The notes below the pieces were generated by a model. The model was given only the letters and a program-made list of their open reading frames with translations. It was not told where the DNA came from and did no database searches. Positions 38,422 through 46,573 of a DNA stretch of 64,000 nt are shown here, piece by piece. A program made the position numbers and the translations under genes. This stretch comes from a bacterium (GTDB lineage Archaea; Thermoproteota; Nitrososphaeria; Nitrososphaerales; Gagatemarchaeaceae), in the NCBI GenBank assembly GCA_027310575.1, contig DAIDAO010000017.1, forward strand, positions 1 through 64,000, given 5' to 3'. Within the stretch, counting starts at the first letter, position 1, and the number at the start of each line of letters is the position of its first letter.

Positions 38422-38815
38422 ATCTCAGCGCCTTGTCCATGGTCAGCGACTTCTTGTCGAAGACCGCCAGCTCGAAGTCGTGCGAAAGGGTCAGGGCGCC
38501 GAACCTGCAGTCGTCGACGCACTGCCCGCACGAGATGCAGGTGTAGAGGTCGAAGGTCGGCCTCTTGATCTCGACTTCGCGTGACCCCACGGTCTTCTTC
38601 CCCACCGGGACCATCGTGATTACGCCAGCAGGGCAGACGACCTCGCAGACGCTGCACCCCGTGCACTTCACAGGGTCGACGTCCAGCTTGCCCCTGAACC
38701 TCTCTGTGACGACCTTGCGGCCGAACGGGTACTGCTCGGTGACCGGGCGCTCGATCGCAGTCCTGAACATCTCCCCAAGCGCACCGCCGACCTTCTTCCT
38801 GGATCCCTGCGTCAC
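38411..38815 (-). CDS. NuoI/HycF-like 2x[4Fe-4S] subunit
   Basis: CTGCSVCEVVCP and CISCGQCVDDC. Confidence 0.94.
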   Translation of the reverse strand: MTQGSRKKVGGALGEMFRTAIERPVTEQYPFGRKVVTERFRGKLDVDPVKCTGCSVCEVVCPAGVITMVPVGKKTVGSREVEIKRPTFDLYTCISCGQCVDDCRFGALTLSHDFELAVFDKKSLTMDKALRYAK

Positions 38816-39780
38816 CTGACAAGCACCACCAGTGCGAGCTGGGCCATGCTCAGCGGGGTCAGAACCGTCCAGAACAGCTTGGCCGCCTGGTCGATCCTCA
38901 CCCTGGCGAGCGCGGTCCTGATCGCGAAGATGAGGAACCCCACGGCGAAGAGTTTGACCAAGAAGTAGCCCGCGAACACCAGCGCCTGCAGAGTGGGGTC
39001 GGCGGTCAGGGTCGGGCCCCCGGCTCCCCCGAGGAACAGGCTCACGGCCAGCGCCGAGAGGAAGACGTAGCTGAGGTTCTTCGTGAGCTTGACGTAGGCG
39101 AGCGCGTTCCCAGAGAACTCGGTCATCCAGCCGCCGACGATCTCCGTAGTCGCGCTCGGGATGTCGAAGGGGGGTTTGTCGAGCTCCGCGAGCGTGGCTA
39201 TCACGAAGACCGCGAAGGCCACAGGGGCGAAGGCGATGTACCAGACCGAGCTCTGCGCAGCAGCCACCCCCTGGATGGAGAGGCTCCCCGCCAGAATCGC
39301 CGGGGTCACCATCGAGATGATGAGCGGGACCTCGTAGCTCGTGTACTGTACGACCAGCCTCCCGACCGCTATGGTCGAGTATCTGCCAGCAGACGCGTAG
39401 CCGAGCATCGAAGCCATCAGCGTGGAGAAGGATAGGACGAAGAGCATGAAGAGGAGATCAAGGGGACTGCCGAGTATCGACTGATAGCCGGTCACAGGGA
39501 TGAAGGCGATCCCGATGGCAGGTGCGGCGAAGTAGAGGGCGGGCCCCCACCTGAGGACGAACGTGTCAGCCTCTGCGGGGACGATCTCCTCTTTCGCGGC
39601 CAGCTTGAAGAAGTCGGCGACGGGCTGGAAGATGCCGAACGGTCCCGCCACCACGGGGCCGCGCCTCCCCTGCATGCGCGCGGCGGTCTTGCGCTCTAGC
39701 CACTCGAAGAGGAAGGCCAGCCACACGAAGAAGGTCAGCCCAGGGAAGAGGAGGAGCTCGGCCAGCAGCTGGGGGGTCAG
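38812..39780 (-). CDS. NuoH-like membrane subunit
   Basis: FEWLERKTAARMQGRRGPVVAGPFGIFQPVADFFKL, DKPPFDIPSATTEIVGG; start uncertain (CTG at 39780 overlapping the upstream stop, or in-frame ATG near 39843). Confidence 0.93.
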   Translation of the reverse strand: MTPQLLAELLLFPGLTFFVWLAFLFEWLERKTAARMQGRRGPVVAGPFGIFQPVADFFKLAAKEEIVPAEADTFVLRWGPALYFAAPAIGIAFIPVTGYQSILGSPLDLLFMLFVLSFSTLMASMLGYASAGRYSTIAVGRLVVQYTSYEVPLIISMVTPAILAGSLSIQGVAAAQSSVWYIAFAPVAFAVFVIATLAELDKPPFDIPSATTEIVGGWMTEFSGNALAYVKLTKNLSYVFLSALAVSLFLGGAGGPTLTADPTLQALVFAGYFLVKLFAVGFLIFAIRTALARVRIDQAAKLFWTVLTPLSMAQLALVVLVR

Positions 39781-41015
39781 CTGCGCCGCCCCCTGTAGTA
39801 TTCTATCCCGTAGCTGCGGAGCTCCTCCCCGCTCACCGACCATTCCTTCGCCCTGTCCACGTCGACGACCGCGACCCGGTCCATGCAGCCGAAGCACGGG
39901 TCCATCCCTGTCAGGACGACAGGGACGTCTGCGAGCGTGTGCCCCCTGAGCATCTCGGTGGCCGTGAGGAGGTTGGCCATGGTCGGGGTCCGGACCTTCA
40001 CCCTTTCGGGTGTGCTCCCCCCTCCGGACTTCACGAAGTAGAAGAGCTCGCCCCGTGGGGCTTCGACGTGGTAGGTCGACTCCCCGGCAGGGGCCACTCT
40101 CGGGAAGCTCGCCTTGAAGGGCCCCGCGGGCATCTTCTCGAGGGCCTCTTCGACCATCCTGCAGGAGTCGAGGACCTCATCGATCCTCAGGACGAGGAGG
40201 GACGCGATGTCTCCCCCGGTCGACGTCTGCACGTTGGGTATCACCTCGTCGTACGCGGCGTAGGGGTCCTCTGCCCTCACGTCCCTCCCGATGCCGGTGC
40301 AGCGCAGGAGAGGGCCGACTGGGGAGAGCCGCCTGGCCGTGTCCTGCGAGATCCGACCCACCCCCTTCGTCCTCACGGAGAGGGTCTCCTCGCTCTGGAC
40401 CAGACCCCTGTAGTATTCTGCCCTCTTCCTGATGTATCCCAGCTCGGCTCGGACCTTCTGAGCTATCCCGTCCGGGAGGTCCTTCCTGACCCCGCCGAAC
40501 GCGGAGTAGGACTTGTGCACCCGGTTGCCCGTGATCTCCTCCTCAAGGTCGAGGACGTGCTCCCTGTCCTTCCAGATCCACATGAACAGGGTGTCGAAGC
40601 CGGCCCAGTGACCGACCAGACCCAGCCAGAGCAGGTGCGAGTGAATCCTTTCGAGCTCGGCGACGACCACCCTGATGTACTTGGCTCTGGCCGGGACCTC
40701 GAACGGGTAGAGCGACTCGACCCCCTCGGTGTAGGAGAGGCTGTGGTGGAAGCTGCAGATGCCGCAGATCCTCTCGAAGAGGTAGATGTTCTTAGTCCAC
40801 GTCCTTTCCTGGGCCGCCCGCTCGATCCCCCTGTGGACGTATCCTATCCGGGGTATCACCTGGACTATCTTCTCCCCTTCCAGTATCAGCTTGAAGTATT
40901 CGGGTTCCTTGAGCGAGGGGTGCACGGGCCCGAAGGGCATCATCCCTTCGGGGGAATACCGCATCAGCTCTGCTCCCGCTTCTGTCCTTCTGCTGTCCTG
41001 CGGCTGGTCACTCAA
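39777..41015 (-). CDS. [NiFe] hydrogenase large subunit, group 4 (NuoD-like)
   Basis: Both metal motifs intact: L1 ERICGICSFHHS and L2 DPCFGCMDR, with HycE-like C-terminal tail VAVVDVDRAKEWSVSGEELRSYGIEYYRGRRS. Confidence 0.96.
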   Translation of the reverse strand: MSDQPQDSRRTEAGAELMRYSPEGMMPFGPVHPSLKEPEYFKLILEGEKIVQVIPRIGYVHRGIERAAQERTWTKNIYLFERICGICSFHHSLSYTEGVESLYPFEVPARAKYIRVVVAELERIHSHLLWLGLVGHWAGFDTLFMWIWKDREHVLDLEEEITGNRVHKSYSAFGGVRKDLPDGIAQKVRAELGYIRKRAEYYRGLVQSEETLSVRTKGVGRISQDTARRLSPVGPLLRCTGIGRDVRAEDPYAAYDEVIPNVQTSTGGDIASLLVLRIDEVLDSCRMVEEALEKMPAGPFKASFPRVAPAGESTYHVEAPRGELFYFVKSGGGSTPERVKVRTPTMANLLTATEMLRGHTLADVPVVLTGMDPCFGCMDRVAVVDVDRAKEWSVSGEELRSYGIEYYRGRRS

Positions 41016-41475
41016 GCTCCATGATCCTCCTGATCTTCTCCGGGTCGGCCTCGCGGCGCAGGGGCGGCGGCGCGTCGGGCGGGTAGCTGTCGGGCAGGAG
41101 GAGCTTCTTCCCAGCGTACGGGTTCCCCTCGAAGCCTACCCCGAGCAGGTCCTGAATCTCCGCCTCGTAGAGGACGGCCGCGGGGAGCACGCCTGATATG
41201 GACTGCAGGCGCGGAGCCGCCTTCGGGACCGTGGTCCTCACCTGCACGAACCTCCTTTCACGCCAGAAGTGGTAGAGCAGTGCGATGTCGTCTCCGAGGT
41301 CGACCCCGGTGATTGTGCTGAGGTGATAGAGCCCGGGGAGGGAGGAGACCCCCCTGCAGGCTTCCACGACCTTGGACGGAGGCACGGAGATCACGGTCGA
41401 CTTGCGCTCCTCCGTGACGGTCGCCCCGAGGGCAGCTCCCAGAGCTGCGAGTTCTTCACTGGACAACCGGCTCAA
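41008..41475 (-). CDS. NuoC-like subunit
   Basis: YHLSTITGVDLGDDIALLYHFW... EAEIQDLLGVGFEGNPYAGKKLLLPDSYP. Confidence 0.9.
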   Translation of the reverse strand: MSRLSSEELAALGAALGATVTEERKSTVISVPPSKVVEACRGVSSLPGLYHLSTITGVDLGDDIALLYHFWRERRFVQVRTTVPKAAPRLQSISGVLPAAVLYEAEIQDLLGVGFEGNPYAGKKLLLPDSYPPDAPPPLRREADPEKIRRIMELE

Positions 41476-41923
41476 GTCCTGGCACCGGGTCTGGGTGCCC
41501 GCCGAGAACGAGCTTCACAATGCCGTAGATCAACGCCTCCGGCCTGGGAGGGCAGCCAGGGATGTAGAGGTCGACCGGGATGACCGAGTCGACCCCCTTC
41601 CCCACGTTGTAGCAGTCCTTCATCACCCCTCCCCCGAGCGCGCACGCGCCTATGGCCACGACGTGCCTCGGCTCCGGCATCTGATCGTAGACCGTCTTCA
41701 GGCGGTCGCGCATGAGGGGGTTGGTGGTCCCTGTCACCAGCAGCACGTCGGCGTGCCGGGGGCTCGGGACAAGCTCGACGCCGAGCCTTTCCGCGTCGTA
41801 CCTGGGTGTCAGCGCAGCCAAGATCTCGATGTCGCACCCGTTGCACGATGCCGCGTTCACGTGAAAGACCCAGATCGACCTCTTCCTCGCCCACCGGGTC
41901 AGCCCGCTCCTAAAACCTCCCAC
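41456..41923 (-). CDS. [NiFe] hydrogenase small subunit (NuoB-like)
   Basis: ASCNGCDIEILAAL, VAIGACALGGG, IPGCPPRPEALIYGI. Confidence 0.95.
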   Translation of the reverse strand: MGGFRSGLTRWARKRSIWVFHVNAASCNGCDIEILAALTPRYDAERLGVELVPSPRHADVLLVTGTTNPLMRDRLKTVYDQMPEPRHVVAIGACALGGGVMKDCYNVGKGVDSVIPVDLYIPGCPPRPEALIYGIVKLVLGGHPDPVPGLEPVVQ

Positions 41924-42254
41924 CCCCTGCGAAGAGGAACCAGGCGACCGAGAGGGTCACCACGCTCCCTCCGCCGACGAGGAACAGAACCGGGTAGTAA
42001 GGCCCCGGCGCCTCGAAGGAGCCTGCGAGAATCAGGGCGAAGGTCTCCACTACGAGGAAGAGCGCGGCGAAGATGAACAGGCTAGACTGATACACCCCCC
42101 TGTGCGGGACCGAGTTCTCACCCCCCGCGAATGGTTCGTACTTCACGCCTCTCCCCCTCGAGCGCCTCCCAAGCCCTCCCACGAGGAGATACGCGGCGAT
42201 GTCGACGACCACGATCACGAGAGGCCCCAGAATGACGTCCTCGATGTCTGTCAA
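41910..42254 (-). CDS. NuoA-like subunit
   Basis: 114 aa from TTG at 42254: RRSRGRGVKYEPFAGGENSVPHRGVYQSSLFIFAALFLVVETFALILAGSF; 3 hydrophobic segments and a PFxxGxxSV loop as in NuoA. Confidence 0.88.
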   Translation of the reverse strand: MTDIEDVILGPLVIVVVDIAAYLLVGGLGRRSRGRGVKYEPFAGGENSVPHRGVYQSSLFIFAALFLVVETFALILAGSFEAPGPYYPVLFLVGGGSVVTLSVAWFLFAGGGRF

Positions 42255-42772
42255 GTCCTCCCCCCTATCGCTCGGGCGACCGCTTCGACGATGGTCCCGG
42301 CCGACTCGCTCACCGTCCTGGTGAGGCCCTCGCCGACTTCGAGCGACTCCGGCTGCACCCCCAAGATGTAGACCTCGGTCCCGGCGGCTGCGAGACCCGG
42401 AACGAGCCTGAGCGGGATGTTGTGCGTCGCGAAGAACCCGTACTTGGTCTCCGATAGTCTGCTGAACACGATGCTCCCGGGCTCCTTGGCGGCCTCGACC
42501 GCGTCGAAGATTAGCAGCCTCCTCCCCTCCGCCGCGAGCTTCGACAGAAGCCGCTCGGGCATCAGTGACGCCCGGTGGATCTTCACCCACGGAGCGGGTG
42601 CAGACCCCAGGTCCGATCGGAGCGCCCTGACCACCACCAGACCGACGGCGTCGTCGGTCCTGATGCTGTTCCCCACGCCGATGAGGTGCACAGGGCCCCT
42701 GCCGTCGGAGAGCGCTTCTTCCAGCCCCTCCCGCCAGCCGGCCCGATCCGCACGCTCCGGCGTTCCGCTCAT
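42251..42772 (-). CDS. hycI: HycI-type hydrogenase maturation endopeptidase
   Basis: HLIGVGNSIRTDDAVGLVVVRAL... LLIFDAVEAAKEPGSI; ATG at 42772 inside longer ORF. Confidence 0.92.
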   Translation of the reverse strand: MSGTPERADRAGWREGLEEALSDGRGPVHLIGVGNSIRTDDAVGLVVVRALRSDLGSAPAPWVKIHRASLMPERLLSKLAAEGRRLLIFDAVEAAKEPGSIVFSRLSETKYGFFATHNIPLRLVPGLAAAGTEVYILGVQPESLEVGEGLTRTVSESAGTIVEAVARAIGGRT

Positions 42773-43119
42773 GACATCTTCACGAGCCTGACCCCCAGTC
42801 CCGTTAGGATGCTCAGGGAGGAGCCGCACTTCGGACAGGCGAAGGCCGGGTCTATCCTGTGTTCGCGCCTCCTTACCTCGAGGCGGCCCTCGAAACCGCA
42901 CTTCGGACAGCGCACCGAGCCCCTGGAGAACCTGACGGACAGCCTGGATCCCTCGGCCTTGGTGCCTTTCGACAGGACCGCGTATGCGGTGGTCAGAGAC
43001 TCCCTCGTCAGGCCGAGCATCTCCCCCACTTCTACGGTGACCGTGTCTGGTCTGCCGCCTCTGCCAATCTCCTCCAAGACCGTCTGAAGGATCCTGTCGG
43101 CGTAGACGTACTCGTGCAA
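42769..43119 (-). CDS. hypA: HypA nickel-insertion protein
   Basis: TTG at 43119 restores the MHE N-terminus (MHEYVYADRILQTVLEEI); zinc motifs CPKCGF and CPKCGS. Confidence 0.92.
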   Translation of the reverse strand: MHEYVYADRILQTVLEEIGRGGRPDTVTVEVGEMLGLTRESLTTAYAVLSKGTKAEGSRLSVRFSRGSVRCPKCGFEGRLEVRRREHRIDPAFACPKCGSSLSILTGLGVRLVKMS

Positions 43120-43142
43120 CGGCTCCACGGACAGGCAGGGCG

Positions 43143-43152
43143 ATATTTAGCG
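43143..43152 (-). promoter_or_regulatory. TATA-like element for hydrogenase operon
   Basis: Minus-strand CTAAATATCG about 27 nt upstream of the TTG start of hypA. Confidence 0.6.
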
Positions 43153-43263
43153 TGAACCCGGACCGCTGCGCCCCTTCGAGCCATGGCATATCGCATCGTC
43201 AGCCGGGGGGCCCTGGTCTGAGATAAGGAAGCGGGACGTTTCCCAAAAATGGGAACTTTTCGG

Positions 43264-43725
43264 CTACGACCCGAGACGGGTCAGGAACTCCTTCTTCGCC
43301 GCCACCACAGTCTCAATCGCCCCTTCCCACCCCTTCCTTTCTGTCCGTGACTTCATGACGATCTCCCTCATGGCAGCGTACACGTCGTCGAGCGTCGCCG
43401 CCCCGATCCCTGCCCTGTCGACCGCGCCCACGAAGTGCTCGTTTTCGATGTCAAGGGTGTAGCCGTTCTTCGCGAGGAAGGCGAGCCCTGCCACCAGGGC
43501 TGTCCGCTTGTTCCCGGCGTGGAAGTACTGGCCGCTTGCCACCTTGAACACCAGGAGGGCGGCCTTCTCGGGAATCGCGTCGTCGAGTTCCTGGTTGTCC
43601 GCCCGTTGCTCCACCTCCGTGACCAGCTCCGAGAGCTTCTTGCCGTCGGCTGAAGAGTACTCGTGGGTCTCCCCTGTCAGTGCCACGACCGCCCTGTTCA
43701 CGTCCAACAGCGTCTCGAGGTCCAT
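43264..43725 (-). CDS. Fic/Doc-family protein with altered catalytic motif
   Basis: GQYFHAGNKRTALVAGLAFLAKNGYTL; Doc-like GNKRT with Gln at the usual His position. Confidence 0.75.
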   Translation of the reverse strand: MDLETLLDVNRAVVALTGETHEYSSADGKKLSELVTEVEQRADNQELDDAIPEKAALLVFKVASGQYFHAGNKRTALVAGLAFLAKNGYTLDIENEHFVGAVDRAGIGAATLDDVYAAMREIVMKSRTERKGWEGAIETVVAAKKEFLTRLGS

Positions 43726-43797
43726 ATGATGGACGGTCTTCCGCGCCACGGGCGCCCGCGCCAATGCCTGCAATATAACCGATTGAGAGCGGGAGAT

Positions 43798-45471
43798 CTA
43801 GGGCCTCGGGAGCCATATTTCGACCGTGGTCCCCTTGGAGAAATCGTCAGCCACCCGGTCCTTCACTGCCACCCGCCCTCCGTATCTGTCGGTGACGAGG
43901 GCGTGCACTATCGAAAGCCCGAGGCCGCTCCCCTTTGCAGTCTCCAGATACCGCCTGAACACGCTCGGCTTGTGGGAGTCTGGGATCCCCTTCCCTCTGT
44001 CAGAGATCGAGACCTTCCAGCACCGTCTGCGCGGCCCCTCTGAGTTCCCCGGAAGCGAGTCAGGTTCCTGACTCAGGGCGATGCTCACCCTGCTTCCCTC
44101 TGTATACTTCACCGCGTTGGAGATGACGTTGACGAACACCTCGTCGAGGAGCTCGTCGGCCAGGACTTGGCCGCTGAGCCTCCCGTCGACCCTGAGCGCG
44201 ACGTCGGGGTTTCCCTTCTTCACAAGGACGACGGACCTGTCGAACGACCCCTTGAGGCTCGTGGGGCTGAGCTCGACGCCCCTGGCCGCCATGATGCTCC
44301 CGAGCTTCTTCGCGCGCTCGATCAGCCTTGTGGACCCGTCCACCGCCCTGAGTATGGCGGATATCCGCTCCGACGTCTCGCGGTCCTTGAGCCGGTCGCC
44401 CAGCAGCTCGGCGTTGAGCCTGGCGACCTGGTTGAAGTTCCTGATGTCGTGGGTGAGAATGTCCTGCATGAGCTCTGCCCGCTTGCGGCTGACCTCTTCG
44501 CTCTCCCTGGCCGCCTTCTCCGCCTGTCTGAGCTCGGTCTCCCTCCAGACCCTGTCGAACATGCGGATGCTCTGCCTCACCCGCGGCTCCTTCGTCGTGA
44601 TTATGGCTGACCCGAACGCCTTCTCGAACTCCTGCTCCGAGGGGTCGCGCTCGTCTATCGTGAGCGAAGCGGACCGGTCGACCACTATGACAGTGACAGT
44701 GTCCCTGGCCTCCGCCGGGTGGGTCGGCCTGTAGGCGATTCCACGGCTCGAAGCGGATCTTGAGAGTCGAGCCAGGATCTCCCTGTCGACCGGGACCAGA
44801 AGCCTGACGGACACGCCCTTCGAAGTCCGCTCTTCCAGGGCCCTGACCAGGCCGATGCGTTCGTCCCGGCGAAAGGCCGCGGGGGTCGGGAAGATGAGGA
44901 GGATCTCCGTCCTCGCCCCAGCTGCCAGCGAGAGGTACATCTCCTTGGCCCTTGCAGGCTCGCGCACGATCTCCATCTCGGGGAGCTCGGACCCTGACCG
45001 GAGGACCGCCGTGCGCTCCGCCAGGGCTTCTCCGCGCTCCCAAAGGGCGTCGAAGATGGACTGGTGCTCGGCCACGAGGGGATTGGCGGTGCTGCGGATG
45101 AGCGGGTGGGATGCCCTGAATTCCCCGACCGCGAGTGAGGACAGATATTCCGAGTCGGACACCGCCCAGGAATTGCCGCGGAGCCCGCCGACGTGGCGAA
45201 CTTCCATGTATCCCGAAGCTGCCTGCATCGCGCCGGCGTTGTCTCGGCTCACCTCGGTGATCAGCCGGGTCTTCACACCCCTCTTCCTGGCGCCCTGGAG
45301 CGCGTTCACGAACTCCGTCCCGGACCTTGGCCCGACGTATGAGACGCACATGTCGAGCCTGTCCCTTGCCCTCGCGAAGAAGGAAAGGACCGACTCCATG
45401 ACCCCCTGCTGGCTCTGGATCACCTCGGTCGTGTCTCGTCCGGGGTTCAAGGCTGTCGCACCGCTCTGCAT
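43798..45471 (-). CDS. Sensor histidine kinase with PLD/TrmB-like N-terminal sensory regions
   Basis: MQDILTHDIRNFNQ H-box, NVISNAVKYTEGS N-box, SDRGKGIPD and GSGLGLSIV G-boxes. Confidence 0.88.
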   Translation of the reverse strand: MQSGATALNPGRDTTEVIQSQQGVMESVLSFFARARDRLDMCVSYVGPRSGTEFVNALQGARKRGVKTRLITEVSRDNAGAMQAASGYMEVRHVGGLRGNSWAVSDSEYLSSLAVGEFRASHPLIRSTANPLVAEHQSIFDALWERGEALAERTAVLRSGSELPEMEIVREPARAKEMYLSLAAGARTEILLIFPTPAAFRRDERIGLVRALEERTSKGVSVRLLVPVDREILARLSRSASSRGIAYRPTHPAEARDTVTVIVVDRSASLTIDERDPSEQEFEKAFGSAIITTKEPRVRQSIRMFDRVWRETELRQAEKAARESEEVSRKRAELMQDILTHDIRNFNQVARLNAELLGDRLKDRETSERISAILRAVDGSTRLIERAKKLGSIMAARGVELSPTSLKGSFDRSVVLVKKGNPDVALRVDGRLSGQVLADELLDEVFVNVISNAVKYTEGSRVSIALSQEPDSLPGNSEGPRRRCWKVSISDRGKGIPDSHKPSVFRRYLETAKGSGLGLSIVHALVTDRYGGRVAVKDRVADDFSKGTTVEIWLPRP

Positions 45472-45560
45472 GTGAAGCTCTCGAGTGTATTTCAGCCTAT
45501 GCAGGTCCGGCCGGCGCGGGATGTGAACGCCTTTAAGCCCAGAGGGGGTGTCGTCGTTCC

Positions 45561-46499
45561 TTGAAGCTCGTAGTCGCTCTTGGGGGCAATGCGCTGCTCC
45601 GGCCTGAACAGAGAGGGACCTACGAAGAGGTCGTGGAGAACGTCAGGGAGGCCTGCAGGCAGGTCGGGAAGCTGGTATCCATGGGGCACCAGCTCGTGCT
45701 GACGCACGGAAACGGGCCCCAGGTCGGGAACATCGCGCTGCAGCAGGCTTCCACCTCGGAGGTCCCCGAGAACCCGCTGCACGTGCTCGGTGCGATGACG
45801 CAGGGGGAGATCGGATACCTTGTACAGCGGGAGCTCGGGAACTTCCTCCGGCACGCCGGCATAGCCAAGCCGGTGGTCTCGCTGGTGACGCAGGTGCAGG
45901 TCTCAGAGGACGACCCCTCGTTCTCCAGTCCGACGAAGCCCATAGGCCCGTTCTACAACGAGTCGGACTCGAAGAAGGTCCATGACGAGAAAGGCTTCGT
46001 GATGAAGAAGGTGGGGAGGGGCGCGAGGCCGTACAGGAGGGTAGTCCCCTCTCCGGAGCCGGTGCGGATCGTCGAGTCGGAGGCAGTGGCGGCGATGATC
46101 CGATCGGGCGCGATCGTGGTGGCAGGGGGAGGGGGCGGGATCCCGGTCGTCGCGAAGGACGGCAAATACGAAGGGATCGACGCCGTGATAGACAAGGACC
46201 TGGCGGCGGAGAAGCTGGCCGAGGGGGTGGGGGCCGAAGTCCTGCTGATCCTCACGAACGTCGACTCAGTGAAGGTCGGCTACGGGACGCCTCAGGAGAA
46301 GAGCCTGGACAGGATCACCGTCGCGAAGGCGAAGAGCCTCCTTGCGCAGGGGCAGTTCCCGCTTGGGAGCATGGGGCCCAAGGTGACGGCCTGCGTCCGC
46401 TTCGTCGAGCACGGAGGCAGGATGGGGGTCGTGGCCTCGCTCGAAAAGGCGATCGACGCGCTGAACGGTGCGACTGGGACTAGGGTCGTGCCAGGCTGA
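45561..46499 (+). CDS. arcC: Carbamate kinase
   Basis: LVVALGGNALL, LVLTHGNGPQVGN, VVAGGGGGIPV, GSMGPKVTAC; TTG start with TATA cctttaag about 27 nt upstream. Confidence 0.96.
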   Translation: MKLVVALGGNALLRPEQRGTYEEVVENVREACRQVGKLVSMGHQLVLTHGNGPQVGNIALQQASTSEVPENPLHVLGAMTQGEIGYLVQRELGNFLRHAGIAKPVVSLVTQVQVSEDDPSFSSPTKPIGPFYNESDSKKVHDEKGFVMKKVGRGARPYRRVVPSPEPVRIVESEAVAAMIRSGAIVVAGGGGGIPVVAKDGKYEGIDAVIDKDLAAEKLAEGVGAEVLLILTNVDSVKVGYGTPQEKSLDRITVAKAKSLLAQGQFPLGSMGPKVTACVRFVEHGGRMGVVASLEKAIDALNGATGTRVVPG

Positions 46500-46543
46500 T
46501 TAGGAGCAGAGACACGACACCATACGTTGATACGGGACAAGGC

Positions 46544-46555
46544 TTTTATAATTTT
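46544..46555 (+). promoter_or_regulatory. TATA box upstream of molybdenum hydroxylase operon
   Basis: ttttataatttt centred about 26 nt upstream of TTG start at 46574. Confidence 0.65.
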
Positions 46556-46573
46556 GAGGGGTTCTGACGTACC

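Noticed and set aside
34430-42254. Annotating the locus as a true NADH/F420H2 dehydrogenase (complex I)
   Set aside because: The large subunit keeps RxCGxCxxxH and DPCxxCxxR Ni ligands, the small subunit has hydrogenase-type CxxC, and hypA/hycI head the operon. No NuoE/F/G or FpoF-like input module is seen.
42773-43189. N-terminal extension of the HycI ORF 42251..43189
   Set aside because: Overlaps hypA in another frame and is composition-biased; ATG at 42772 fits HycI length.
43264-43725. Complete toxin-antitoxin system
   Set aside because: No adjacent antitoxin-like ORF was found and the catalytic His is replaced; reported only as an orphan Fic/Doc-like protein.
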